Virus record (IMG/VR): IMGVR_UViG_3300027138_000035
Location: 1 to 23,405 of that record
Reading direction: 5' to 3' (one strand)
Length of the DNA stretch: 23,405 nucleotides
Source of the DNA: a virus
The position numbers were made by a program, and so were the translations under genes. Each line of letters begins with the position of its first letter. The stretch's first letter is position 1. The notes below the pieces were generated by a model. It did not search any database. It was not told the DNA's origin and was given only the letters and a program-made list of their open reading frames with translations. This document shows, piece after piece, positions 1-6,982 of the stretch.

Positions 1-87
1 GGGTGGGCGGGCGCAAGGGATTGTTCTAATCCGCTTGACCGGGAATTCTGGTTTTTGTAACACCTCGGGACTACACATTTAAAAGAC

Positions 88-116
88 TTGCTATTTATTG
101 AGATCCCAGTTATACT
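88..116 (+). promoter_or_regulatory. Sigma70-type promoter for the 141-740 gene
   Basis: TTGCTA (88-93), a 17-nt spacer and TATACT (111-116) form a good -35/-10 pair upstream of the ATG at 141. A CGGAG Shine-Dalgarno lies at 132-136. No gene is seen in bases 1-87. Confidence 0.6.
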
Positions 117-140
117 TAAAAGATACTAGACCGGAGTTTT

Positions 141-740
141 ATGATTCCAACTGAAATAGAAATATTAAATGAAGTAAGTAAACAATGGGTTTCTTGGCGC
201 ACCAAAAACGACGTTCGAAAAGATTCATGTATCCTGGGCTGTAACTTCGCGCATCAGATATTGGTCAAGATGGGGGTGGAGCACAAGGTGATTCCCATCG
301 GGACTACCGTATTCAATCGAAGAGGTTGGGAACTTTTTGGAGTTCCGGTGAATCGGCTGCCCGCCGATGCATGGCAGGTTCATTGTTCAAGCGCATCACC
401 CGGTAAAGGGTTTGGCGGACACATCGTAATCCAGACGAAGAACTATTTTTTTGATCCAACCGCGATCCAGTTTTCTAGACCCGAACGCAATATGTTCGTT
501 GATGAAACCCTGATAGTCCCGTTTTCGGATATGGAAGTTCACAACCGGGACCCGAAGCCGCACCCAATTCATTTGATGTATCGAACGGAGAAGTTTTGGA
601 CTTTCCCAGTTGGTTCGGTTTTGTATTCGTATTACCTAGAGAAGTGGAACACAATTTACCGTAAAGCCCCCGACTGGCAAGTATCACCAAAAGAGTTAGG
701 GATACCCGACATAGTCGCAGAGATGCGTAGGGGTATTTGA
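141..740 (+). CDS. Transglutaminase-like / papain-fold cysteine protein
   Basis: The 199-residue protein shows an ordered Cys-His-Asp set: C30 (with C34) in an N-terminal helix-like segment, H94 in GGHIVIQ, and D105 in FFDPTAIQF. The Cys...GH-V...DPT order is typical of transglutaminase-like and other papain-fold enzymes, which form or cleave amide bonds. Substrate and role are unknown; protein cross-linking, peptide cleavage or deamidation of a host protein are all possible. There is no signal peptide or membrane segment, so it is probably cytoplasmic. It has its own promoter and ribosome site, and its stop overlaps the promoter of the next cluster. The fold call is from motifs only. Confidence 0.6.
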   Translation: MIPTEIEILNEVSKQWVSWRTKNDVRKDSCILGCNFAHQILVKMGVEHKVIPIGTTVFNRRGWELFGVPVNRLPADAWQVHCSSASPGKGFGGHIVIQTKNYFFDPTAIQFSRPERNMFVDETLIVPFSDMEVHNRDPKPHPIHLMYRTEKFWTFPVGSVLYSYYLEKWNTIYRKAPDWQVSPKELGIPDIVAEMRRGI

Positions 741-765
741 CTTTGTAACACCCAGCCCATATACT
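737..765 (+). promoter_or_regulatory. Strong sigma70-type promoter overlapping a stop codon
   Basis: TTGACT (737-742), 17 nt, then TATACT (760-765). The -35 overlaps the TGA stop of the preceding gene (738-740). A second -10-like TATATAA lies at 774-780, followed by AAACCTAGAC, which resembles the leader motif seen near 4530. AAGGAG precedes the ATG at 805. Confidence 0.7.
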
Positions 766-804
766 TATATTGTTATATAAACCTAGACAACAAGGAGAAA
801 TTAG

Positions 805-1029
805 ATGAGCGAATATACAAAATATATAGTCTTGGCAACTGACCCAAAAGATGTCAATGACATAGCGTTCAAAGACGGTTACTACCAACAGTGCGAGTGG
901 TCAATCTTTGACGGAGTAAACGCGTTACAGTCAGCAGATTTTTTTGCAAAAAGATTGCGTGAGTATTTTAAAGAAGTTCAAGTTCGCAGCGTAGGCGAAT
1001 TAAAAGACACATACAAGGTAGGTGCGTAA
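805..1029 (+). CDS. Small acidic protein of unknown function (74 aa)
   Basis: I do not recognise a family. The protein is short, rich in aromatic and charged residues, and has no membrane segment or cysteine pair. The start is set by AAGGAG about ten bases upstream. Its last codons (KVGA, then TAA) overlap the next ATG by one base in a TAATG junction. This is the first gene of a translationally coupled cluster running to the SNF2 helicase. It is real by ribosome site, coupling and codon pattern, but its function is unknown. Confidence 0.75.
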   Translation: MSEYTKYIVLATDPKDVNDIAFKDGYYQQCEWSIFDGVNALQSADFFAKRLREYFKEVQVRSVGELKDTYKVGA

Positions 1030-1514
1030 TGGGATACACACACTACGCCTGTCGACCAGTTAAGAACGCAGGCTCTGCCTATTTCTATGGCAAGTTAGCA
1101 TTAGACGCTAAGAAACTATGCGACTACGCAAACGCCAACGGTATTCGTATTCGTAATGGCGAGGGCTTAGGCGAACCTGAGTTCACGGAGTTCAGTTTTT
1201 CCATAAACGGCGACGCTGAGGGCTTTAGTGAAGACGGGCGAGACTTAGCGCACGAGACTTTTTACTGGGCAGGCATTCCAACTCACCCTAAGCATCGTGA
1301 AGGTGAACCCGAGTTCTTTAGTTTCTGTAAGACTGCCTACAAACCTTATGATGCCGTAGTTACGGCGATACTCATACGAGCCAAGCATATCTACGGCTCT
1401 TGTGTCTCTATCTCATCTGACGGCAACTGGCAAGACTGGCAGGCAGGGCGTGAACTCTATGAGCGAGTATTCAGCGAGGTTGCCGAGTGTCCATTCGAAA
1501 AGGTGGGTGCGTAA
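1029..1514 (+). CDS. Conserved phage-type hypothetical protein (MGYTHY start)
   Basis: The 161-residue protein begins MGYTHY and has a central FCKTAYKPYDAVV segment followed by an alanine/isoleucine-rich helix. From memory, proteins with an MGYTHYW-like start recur in phages and plasmids, but I know no function for them. It is soluble, with scattered cysteines and no clear metal site. It starts within the TAATG junction of the 74-aa gene and ends in an almost identical junction (KVGA-TAATG) into the LysM gene. The AAGGT in that junction probably acts as the ribosome site of the next gene. Leucine codons are mostly TTA/CTA, as in the start of the helicase gene downstream. Confidence 0.75.
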   Translation: MGYTHYACRPVKNAGSAYFYGKLALDAKKLCDYANANGIRIRNGEGLGEPEFTEFSFSINGDAEGFSEDGRDLAHETFYWAGIPTHPKHREGEPEFFSFCKTAYKPYDAVVTAILIRAKHIYGSCVSISSDGNWQDWQAGRELYERVFSEVAECPFEKVGA

Positions 1515-1825
1515 TGAACCGGAATTTTAAAAGCACCTTATTGTTAGCAACGGCAATTATTGGGGTAACGGCGGCGTTCGTTATCGGCGAGAAAACTAGC
1601 AACAACTTTAATTGCGAACTAGCACCTCACACTGTTCAGCAAGGCGACACCCTATGGGGAATAGCAGAGAGCAAGTGCGAAGGCGACATTCAACGAGTAA
1701 CCGACAACCTCGTAGACACCTATGGAACAAATATCCAAATAGGGCAGAACATTTACCTACCCGAGCACGAGAATTGTGAGTTACGACTTACCGACGGTGG
1801 GCAAGTAATCGAGGAGTGCGACTAA
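1514..1825 (+). CDS. Membrane-anchored LysM-domain protein
   Basis: A 103-residue protein. Residues 8-25 form a hydrophobic segment (leucine, alanine, isoleucine, valine) after a short basic N-terminus, which fits a type II anchor or uncleaved signal. Residues 40-84 match LysM: HTVQQGDTLWGIAES at the start and QIGQNIYLP at the end. LysM domains bind N-acetylglucosamine in peptidoglycan, so the protein probably sits outside the membrane and contacts the wall. The ATG at 1514 is preferred because it is coupled by TAATG to the previous stop; an in-frame upstream start at 1487 exists. Such wall-binding proteins may serve lysis, wall remodelling or superinfection exclusion; the sequence does not decide. 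Confidence 0.8.
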   Translation: MNRNFKSTLLLATAIIGVTAAFVIGEKTSNNFNCELAPHTVQQGDTLWGIAESKCEGDIQRVTDNLVDTYGTNIQIGQNIYLPEHENCELRLTDGGQVIEECD

Positions 1826-1834
1826 ACTGGGTGA

Positions 1835-3778
1835 GTGTCAGATAAACATTTATACCTAGCCGATGACGACTTAATTTCTACCTCGCCCTATGACCGAGAC
1901 GAAGTAGAACAAATAAAAGCGATACACGGTGCTAAATGGGATAAGGTAGCCAAGGTTTGGCGTATCCCGATGAGTTCAATCGTGGAAGCCCGAGAGTTCG
2001 CTATGCATAACGGGTTCACCATAGACCCACAAGTCTTAACATTCGACCTACCCGAGAAACTTAATCCAACTTTCGGCGTAACTCTTGAAGCCGACTTTAT
2101 TTATATGTCATTCGCCTATGACCCTGTAAAAGTAAAAGCCGTCAAACAGATACCGAGCGTAACTTGGCACGCAAAAACTATGGCGTGGAGAGCACCCGTC
2201 GCAAGTATCGCCGAGTGCATTGAGTGGGCAGATAAGTTTAACCAAGGAGTTCCCAGCAACTTAAGCCAACTCGCAGCCCAACTAAAAGAAACACATGACG
2301 CGTCGGTCCGGCAATCACGATCGACCGAAGCCGATTTGGAAGTATCGGGACTACCACTTCTTCCATACCAGAAAGCCGGCGTTGTTTATGCCAGCCGGGC
2401 CAAACGCTGCTTCATTGCCGACGACATGGGATTGGGTAAAACTTTGCAAGCGATTGCGACTTTAGAAAACACACCGAACTCGTATCCTGCGTTGGTTGTT
2501 TGCCCACCGAATCTGGTTTTAAACTGGCAAAAAGAATACGGAAAGTGGTTGCCTGAAAGGCAAATCGTAACGGTTACAGACCGAAAGACTTTCCCTGAAC
2601 ATAGAGACTTTGATGTCCTTGTTATTGGATATTCCAACATTTCTCATTGGAGAAAACAGTTGGAGGGGTTCCGGAGTTACATTTTCGACGAATCGCATTA
2701 CGTTAAAACACCAACGTCACAGCGCACCAAAACGGCCGTAAAAATTGCCAGAACAGCCCCGTTAGATGGCATCATTTTGTGTCTAACCGGCACACCGGTA
2801 ACCAATCGCCCGGCTGAATACGCGAGCCAACTCGACGTTCTGGGAAAACTCAACACATTCGGTGGACTTTGGGGTTTTTACCGACGGTATTGCGGTGCTT
2901 TTAGGGACAGATTTGGTCAATGGAACATAAGCGGCAATTCCAACCTTGATGAACTTAATGAAAGGTTGCGTGGGAACTGTTATATACGAAGAACCAAAGA
3001 CCAGGTTTTAAAAGATTTACCACCTGTTCGACACGCGAACATTGTTGTTTCCGGCAGCCCAACACAGATGGTCGAGTATCAAAAAGCGGAACGGGACATC
3101 GTAGAGTATTTAGTCGAACGAGCCAAACAAATTGCCGTCGAGATTGGTAAATCACCTGGGTCAGCAGCCGTTGTTGCGCGCATCAAAGCCGAATCGAACG
3201 AACACTTAGTTCGTATTTCTGTGTTGCGCCGTCTGGCTGCGAAGGCAAAAATGGACTCAGTTGTGGAGTTTATTGAATCTCACCGAGACGCAGGCTTGAA
3301 AGTCGTGGTTGCAGCACACCACCGGGAAATCGTCGACGAACTCGCCAACAAATTTGGGGGGCTTAAAATCCAGGGAGGAATGCTGGTTTCGGAGGTCGAA
3401 GATGCAAAGTCCCGTTTCCAAGATATGTCGATCGAAGATGCGCCGGTAATCGTTCTGTCGATCCAAGCCGCTAAAACCGGGCATACTTTGACCGCATCCC
3501 AGGACGTGTTGTTTGTTGAACTTCCATGGACACCAGCAGACGTAGACCAGACGTATAGCCGCTGCCATCGGTTGGGTCAACGGGGCTCCGTAACTGCAAC
3601 TTATTTATTATGCGAAGGAACCGTCGATGAGGAGATTTATAACTTGATAAGCCGGAAACGCGGAGTGGTCAATGCAGCAACAGAGGGTGGAATGGTTGAT
3701 CCAAGGGAGGAATCAGTCGGGCAAATGATTGTCGGCTTGTTTGCACAGCGAGGATTAAAAAGCACACAAAACCCTTAA
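1835..3778 (+). CDS. SNF2-family DNA helicase / annealing translocase
   Basis: This 647-residue protein carries a complete SNF2 ATPase. Visible motifs are ADDMGLGKT (Walker A, K202), FDESH (285-288, DEAH box), LTGTP (318-322), and QTYSRCHRLGQR (572-583, motif VI). The N-terminus has two related segments, about 20-56 and 95-132, each with a W/K-x-W-R pattern and resembling the HARP repeats of SMARCAL1-type annealing helicases. It likely remodels DNA during replication or recombination. The GTG start at 1835 lies nine bases after the LysM stop. Codon use changes sharply near base 2308 (residue 158), between the repeats and the ATPase core. Confidence 0.93.
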   Translation: MSDKHLYLADDDLISTSPYDRDEVEQIKAIHGAKWDKVAKVWRIPMSSIVEAREFAMHNGFTIDPQVLTFDLPEKLNPTFGVTLEADFIYMSFAYDPVKVKAVKQIPSVTWHAKTMAWRAPVASIAECIEWADKFNQGVPSNLSQLAAQLKETHDASVRQSRSTEADLEVSGLPLLPYQKAGVVYASRAKRCFIADDMGLGKTLQAIATLENTPNSYPALVVCPPNLVLNWQKEYGKWLPERQIVTVTDRKTFPEHRDFDVLVIGYSNISHWRKQLEGFRSYIFDESHYVKTPTSQRTKTAVKIARTAPLDGIILCLTGTPVTNRPAEYASQLDVLGKLNTFGGLWGFYRRYCGAFRDRFGQWNISGNSNLDELNERLRGNCYIRRTKDQVLKDLPPVRHANIVVSGSPTQMVEYQKAERDIVEYLVERAKQIAVEIGKSPGSAAVVARIKAESNEHLVRISVLRRLAAKAKMDSVVEFIESHRDAGLKVVVAAHHREIVDELANKFGGLKIQGGMLVSEVEDAKSRFQDMSIEDAPVIVLSIQAAKTGHTLTASQDVLFVELPWTPADVDQTYSRCHRLGQRGSVTATYLLCEGTVDEEIYNLISRKRGVVNAATEGGMVDPREESVGQMIVGLFAQRGLKSTQNP

Positions 3779-3797
3779 CCAGCAAGGAGTTCACCTA

Positions 3798-3830
3798 ATG
3801 TTTGCTTGTTGGGACACCCATTTGCTATAA
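3798..3830 (+). CDS. Possible 10-codon leader peptide
   Basis: AAGGAG (3784-3789) is well placed before an ATG at 3798 that opens only ten codons (MFACWDTHLL) before TAA. The stop lies inside the TATAAT at 3826-3831. It could be a leader peptide, a remnant of a lost gene or chance. The strong ribosome site is the only support. Confidence 0.25.
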   Translation: MFACWDTHLL

Positions 3831-3831
3831 T
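3802..3831 (+). promoter_or_regulatory. Extended -10 promoter for the lysozyme-like gene
   Basis: TATAAT at 3826-3831 is a perfect -10, with TTGCTT at 3802-3807 (18-nt spacer) as a fair -35. A lone TTGACA at 3848-3853 has no convincing -10 after it. Confidence 0.5.
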
Positions 3832-3904
3832 AGAGATATAAGAATACTTGACATAGACGGGCACAAGAGACCCGAGACCTATCCCATAACTGAAGGACAA
3901 TCTT

Positions 3905-4471
3905 TTGATACGCAAAGCAACATTTCTGATACTTACTATTTATACCCTGACTTTTCTGGCTCCTGTCGCCAGAGCATCAGCACCCGATGACTCTTCCAAG
4001 AAGCAATTTGTTGCCCTAGCCCCCCTGAGTATCCTTCGGGTAGACCGTGTAGAAAACCCTGTAAAACCAGTCGTTTTCACGCACGGAGACATCAGTTGGT
4101 TGCCCGAACTGGCTACGAAAGCCGGATGGCAACCTGAACATTTCAAAAAGTTAGGCGAAATCATTCTTCGCGAATCGGGCGGATGCCCGAACCGTAAAGG
4201 CGGAGACATGGTTGATAAGAACTGCAACATCACAGGCGTCTCCGAACGGAATCACCGATCTGACACGGGACTACTGCAAATCAATGGCGTGAATTACGAT
4301 ATGAGCAGGAACAAATGGGCGGCTGTTTGCCGGGATCTAAAAATCTGCACCCAGGAACCATTGCTTGATGCGGTCACCAATCTCAGGGCAGGGAAACTCC
4401 TTTACGACTATTCGGGCTGGAGCCCGTGGGATGTATGCTCTTGGAACCCGACGGCAAAAGGCTGTAAATAA
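3905..4471 (+). CDS. Secreted lysozyme-like lytic transglycosylase
   Basis: The 188-residue protein starts with a classic signal peptide: MIRK, a hydrophobic core to residue 20, and an AxA site (ARASA, cleavage about residue 26). The mature part has a lysozyme-like core: catalytic E90 in ILRESGG, the DTGLLQIN motif (120-127), and AGKLLYDYSGWSPW near the C-terminus. This pattern fits SLT/lysozyme-superfamily glycosidases that cut peptidoglycan. Several cysteines (C94, C107, and C-terminal ones) could form disulfides outside the cell. The start is TTG at 3905, seven bases after GAAGGA. A signal peptide suggests host-mediated export, either as an endolysin or as a wall-remodelling factor. Confidence 0.82.
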   Translation: MIRKATFLILTIYTLTFLAPVARASAPDDSSKKQFVALAPLSILRVDRVENPVKPVVFTHGDISWLPELATKAGWQPEHFKKLGEIILRESGGCPNRKGGDMVDKNCNITGVSERNHRSDTGLLQINGVNYDMSRNKWAAVCRDLKICTQEPLLDAVTNLRAGKLLYDYSGWSPWDVCSWNPTAKGCK

Positions 4472-4494
4472 GCCAAATTCCTTTGTTTTGGTAG

Positions 4495-4546
4495 TTGCAT
4501 AATCAATCCTCCTCATATAAACTATTGTGTATAAACTAAACAGACA
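4495..4546 (+). promoter_or_regulatory. Promoter and conserved leader motif upstream of the DUF932 gene
   Basis: TTGCAT (4495-4500), 17 nt, TAAACT (4518-4523) is a possible promoter. A second TATAAACTAAACAGAC block (4530-4545) is shared with elements before other genes in the window. AGGAGG (4550-4555) precedes the ATG at 4562. Confidence 0.45.
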
Positions 4547-4561
4547 CCCAGGAGGTATCTG

Positions 4562-5587
4562 ATGGCAGCGAATATTGAGATAAACAGAGATGGAACAGCA
4601 CGGTTTGCGTATGCAGGCAACCAAACGCCGTGGCACAAACTCGGTAAGTCAATGAACGGGCTTCAAACCATTGACGCAATGTTGGAAGCGGCACAAGCGG
4701 ACTACCAAGTGTTACTCACCAAGATCGCAGTAGTGGACGACGAAGGAAACATCATCAGGAACCCTGACGGCACACCCGTAGTCCTACAGGACGACAGGGC
4801 AACTGTAAGAATGAACGAAGATGGTTCGTTCTCTCCGTTCGCAACCGTAGGCACCCGTTACGAAGTTCGCCAGAACCGAGAAGTTCTTGAACGAGCAATG
4901 GCAGTTGTGGGTGCGTCAAAGGGCGATGCGGTTATTGACACTTGTGGTGTCCTCAAGGGTGGAGCACGATTCTTCGCAGGCATTGACTTGGGGACTCTAG
5001 TAATTGACCCAACGGGCGTGAACGACAAGATTGCGCGTTACTTGGTTGTGTCTCACGGACACGATGGTTTTTGGCCGATTCGATATGCAAACACCGATGT
5101 TCGGGCAGTATGTCAAAATACTGTAGTTATGGGTATCAAGGATGCAGAGCGTCTATTCACCGCACGACACACCCGTAATGCAGATGAATACCTCAACACA
5201 GCACAAGAGGCGTTACAAATCTCTACCGAGTGGGCAAAATCGTTCAAGATTATGGCAGAACAAATGTTGGCGATTCCTGTCCCTCAGGTATCACAGCGGA
5301 TAGATAAGGTTCTTAACACAGTATTCCCAGTCAAAAAATCTGAAACCGATCCTCAGCGACGCAACCGTGAGGAAATCACGGGGACTATCCGAGCGTTGTA
5401 TGGTTCCCAAAAGAATGCCGGTGGTTATGGTTTCAACGGATGGAGTATCTATAACTCAGTCGTTGAATATCTTGATCATCACCGTAAAGGCGATGCAAAT
5501 GACCGAGCATTGGCAACCATTGAAGAAAATTCGTGGGTAAACAAAGCAAAGATCACCGCACAGCAAGCAGTGTTGCAACTCGCATAA
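4562..5587 (+). CDS. DUF932 / phage-plasmid-like protein (TIGR03299 type)
   Basis: The 341-residue protein has the recognisable hallmarks of this family: an N-terminal TPWHKLG motif (residues 22-28), a central SHGHDG segment, and RYANTDVRAVCQNTV. The family is widespread in phages and plasmids. Its biochemical function is not established, although it often neighbours DNA replication or recombination genes. The protein is soluble. The strong AGGAGG site and own promoter suggest high expression. Transcription should end at the 11-bp-stem hairpin at 5614-5641, making it monocistronic. Confidence 0.85.
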   Translation: MAANIEINRDGTARFAYAGNQTPWHKLGKSMNGLQTIDAMLEAAQADYQVLLTKIAVVDDEGNIIRNPDGTPVVLQDDRATVRMNEDGSFSPFATVGTRYEVRQNREVLERAMAVVGASKGDAVIDTCGVLKGGARFFAGIDLGTLVIDPTGVNDKIARYLVVSHGHDGFWPIRYANTDVRAVCQNTVVMGIKDAERLFTARHTRNADEYLNTAQEALQISTEWAKSFKIMAEQMLAIPVPQVSQRIDKVLNTVFPVKKSETDPQRRNREEITGTIRALYGSQKNAGGYGFNGWSIYNSVVEYLDHHRKGDANDRALATIEENSWVNKAKITAQQAVLQLA

Positions 5588-5613
5588 ATCTCACATCCCC
5601 TCGATGAGACTTG

Positions 5614-5649
5614 AATACCACCCCGACGCTGGGGTGGTATTCTTGTTTT
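5614..5649 (+). terminator. Strong rho-independent terminator after the DUF932 gene
   Basis: AATACCACCCC (5614-5624), loop GACGCT, and GGGGTGGTATT (5631-5641) form a perfect 11-bp stem. It is followed by CTTGTTTTA. The hairpin makes a start of the next gene at 5611 implausible. Confidence 0.9.
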
Positions 5650-6096
5650 ATGGGCGACAGTTTATGGGACGATTTCATAGGTAAAAAGATAGAGTTACCC
5701 CTCACAAACATCCCGAAAGATTTATTGAGAGAGTTATCTGAGTTTGTTCAGAATGCTTTAGAGAAAGAAGACAAATTAATGAGTTTTACCACCGAGGTGT
5801 TAGATGAGTTATACCGAGAGATAGCCGATGATGATGTCGCCGCATCACATATCGTTTCCTACCTCCAACGCCGACACCATTGGGATGTGGAGTTGCTTGC
5901 CGAACGCCGAGATATAGACGAAATGCTGATGGCAAAACACAATATTTTTGACGAACACATGTGGGACAAAGTGATGAACACCACCGCAATATCCGATCTT
6001 CACCATGAAACCTTTAAACTCTCCCAGAAATACATTGCTCGCGCAATTGCGGAAGTATTGGCCAAAGACGGGACTGTCGAACAGCCGGCGTTTTAG
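5650..6096 (+). CDS. Acidic helical protein of unknown function
   Basis: From the ATG at 5650 the product has 148 residues (MGDSLWDDF...). It is acidic and probably all-helical, with a DDDVAASHIVSYLQRRHHWD segment and several His/Asp/Glu pairs, but no metal motif I can name. The ATG lies directly after the U-tract of the terminator and has no Shine-Dalgarno. Either it is translated from a short leader, for example from a weak TATTCT -10 at 5638-5643 that would make it leaderless, or the true start is internal. Its 3' end overlaps the convergent gene at 6093 by four bases. Function unknown. Confidence 0.6.
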   Translation: MGDSLWDDFIGKKIELPLTNIPKDLLRELSEFVQNALEKEDKLMSFTTEVLDELYREIADDDVAASHIVSYLQRRHHWDVELLAERRDIDEMLMAKHNIFDEHMWDKVMNTTAISDLHHETFKLSQKYIARAIAEVLAKDGTVEQPAF

Positions 6097-6353
6097 ATCA
6101 GATCTGCTGCCTCCAGCGGATCCCCCTCGATGATTTCGATTGCTGCTGTAAATCTGGTTCCTTCTTCGTTGTCCACAGATGTAACCTTAAACCCAAGCGA
6201 ATCAAGCACTAAATTAGCCACACCTGCCATATCTTCTTCAAAAGCAGTGATTTCTTCGTCGGTCGTTTCGTCGTCGACCGCCAGGGAAACAAGAATATCG
6301 ACCAGCAAATCATGGACTTTAAGCCGGGCTTCATCCGGAGTTGTCGCGCTCAT
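6093..6353 (-). CDS. Small acidic phage protein, leaderless
   Basis: From the ATG at 6353 the product has 86 residues and is strongly acidic (DDETTDEEITAFEED). It looks helical and then beta, with no cysteine pair or membrane segment. I do not recognise a family. The start is chosen because a TTGAAT-17-TAAGAT promoter ends seven bases before this ATG, so the transcript would begin at or next to it. An extension upstream to 6401 would cross the ssb promoter. The complementary strand also has an open frame, but it is serine-rich and looks like a shadow. Confidence 0.6.
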   Translation of the reverse strand: MSATTPDEARLKVHDLLVDILVSLAVDDETTDEEITAFEEDMAGVANLVLDSLGFKVTSVDNEEGTRFTAAIEIIEGDPLEAADLI

Positions 6354-6356
6354 GTG

Positions 6357-6385
6357 TTGTATCTTAGTCCCGTCTTGACTATAAT
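6357..6385 (+). promoter_or_regulatory. ssb promoter
   Basis: TTGTAT (6357-6362), 17 nt, TATAAT (6380-6385). It is interleaved with the opposing promoter 6361-6389, so the two transcription units probably compete. Confidence 0.65.
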
Positions 6386-6389
6386 TCAA
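6361..6389 (-). promoter_or_regulatory. Promoter for the leaderless 6353-6093 gene
   Basis: Read leftward: TTGAAT (6389-6384), 17 nt, TAAGAT (6366-6361), seven bases, then ATG. No Shine-Dalgarno fits between. Confidence 0.5.
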
Positions 6390-6396
6390 GCAACTA

Positions 6397-6415
6397 CCCA
6401 ACCATAAGGGTTGGG
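6397..6415 (+). promoter_or_regulatory. Hairpin in the ssb 5' leader
   Basis: CCCAACC (6397-6403), loop ATAAG, GGTTGGG (6409-6415) form a perfect 7-bp stem. It lies between the predicted transcript start and the AGGAGG at 6425. It may be a translational operator or an mRNA stabiliser. Confidence 0.45.
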
Positions 6416-6437
6416 ATTTACATTAGGAGGATACGAA

Positions 6438-6908
6438 GTGAGTGCATCACCAGTAACACTGATTGGTAATTTAACCGCAGACCCGGAACTGAAGTTTCTA
6501 CCAACAGGAGTTGGTAAGTTGGCTTTCAGCATCGCAGTAAACCATTATTGGACTGACACAGATGGTGAAAAACAGGAGAAGGTTTCCTTCTTCAACATTG
6601 TTGCGTGGCGCAATTTGGCCGATGATGCTGCGAACGTCCTGACCAAAGGTGTCCGCGTTGTAGTAACGGGACGGTTGGAACAACGCTCGTGGGACGACAA
6701 GGAAACCGGCGCGAAACGATCGACAGTCGAAGTTCTGGCCGACAATATTGGATTGGCCGTTGGCAACATTGAATCATTTGTTAGAAAGCAGAAACCAGAA
6801 GGACAAACTGGGAATTATGCACCGAAAGCAAAAGCGGCTTCTGGGTCGGTTCGGAACACACCGAAACCAATGGCTCAAGTTCAACTTGAAGAAGAAGAGG
6901 CTTGGTAA
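6438..6908 (+). CDS. ssb: Single-stranded DNA-binding protein
   Basis: From GTG at 6438 the product has 156 residues. Residues 5-105 form a standard SSB OB fold: VTLIGNLTADPELKF, then SFFNIVAWRNLADDAANVL, then KGVRVVVTGRLEQRSW. A flexible Gly/Ala/Pro/Gln linker follows, then an acidic tip ending EEEEAW instead of the usual DDDIPF-like tail. Its role is to coat and protect single-stranded phage DNA and recruit partners through the acidic tail. AGGAGG seven bases upstream fixes the GTG start; an open frame extends back to 6411 but runs through the leader hairpin. It has its own promoter and faces the 6983 gene across a hairpin terminator. Confidence 0.93.
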   Translation: MSASPVTLIGNLTADPELKFLPTGVGKLAFSIAVNHYWTDTDGEKQEKVSFFNIVAWRNLADDAANVLTKGVRVVVTGRLEQRSWDDKETGAKRSTVEVLADNIGLAVGNIESFVRKQKPEGQTGNYAPKAKAASGSVRNTPKPMAQVQLEEEEAW

Positions 6909-6927
6909 AAATCTAGTTCTCAAACTC

Positions 6928-6962
6928 TCCCAATAAATATCACCCGTGAGTGATGCTTGGGA
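6928..6962. terminator. Bidirectional hairpin between convergent genes
   Basis: Outer stem TCCCAA (6928-6933) / TTGGGA (6957-6962), inner stem ATCAC / GTGAT. It lies between the ssb stop and the leftward gene ending at 6983, with T-rich sequence on the right. The stem is short and interrupted, so strength is uncertain. Confidence 0.5.
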
Positions 6963-6982
6963 TGTTTGTTAGTTCCGTTCTT

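Noticed and set aside
54-753. TTTGTAACACC shared by 54-64 and 743-753
   Set aside because: An 11-base match upstream of two promoters, but its distance to the -10 differs (47 vs 7 bases), so it is probably chance.
475-888. Leftward 137-codon open frame
   Set aside because: It lies opposite the transglutaminase-like gene and the strong promoter at 737-765, with odd composition and no ribosome site.
3802-3990. Rightward 62-codon open frame
   Set aside because: It overlaps the signal-peptide region of the lysozyme-like gene in another frame and contains the promoter; no ribosome site.
4453-4480. GGCT-x7-AGCC hairpin after the lysozyme-like gene
   Set aside because: The stem is only four base pairs with a poor T tract, too weak to call a terminator.
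6130-6378. Rightward 82-codon serine-rich frame
   Set aside because: It is antisense to the acidic 86-aa gene, and its Ser/Val/Thr composition is typical of a shadow.
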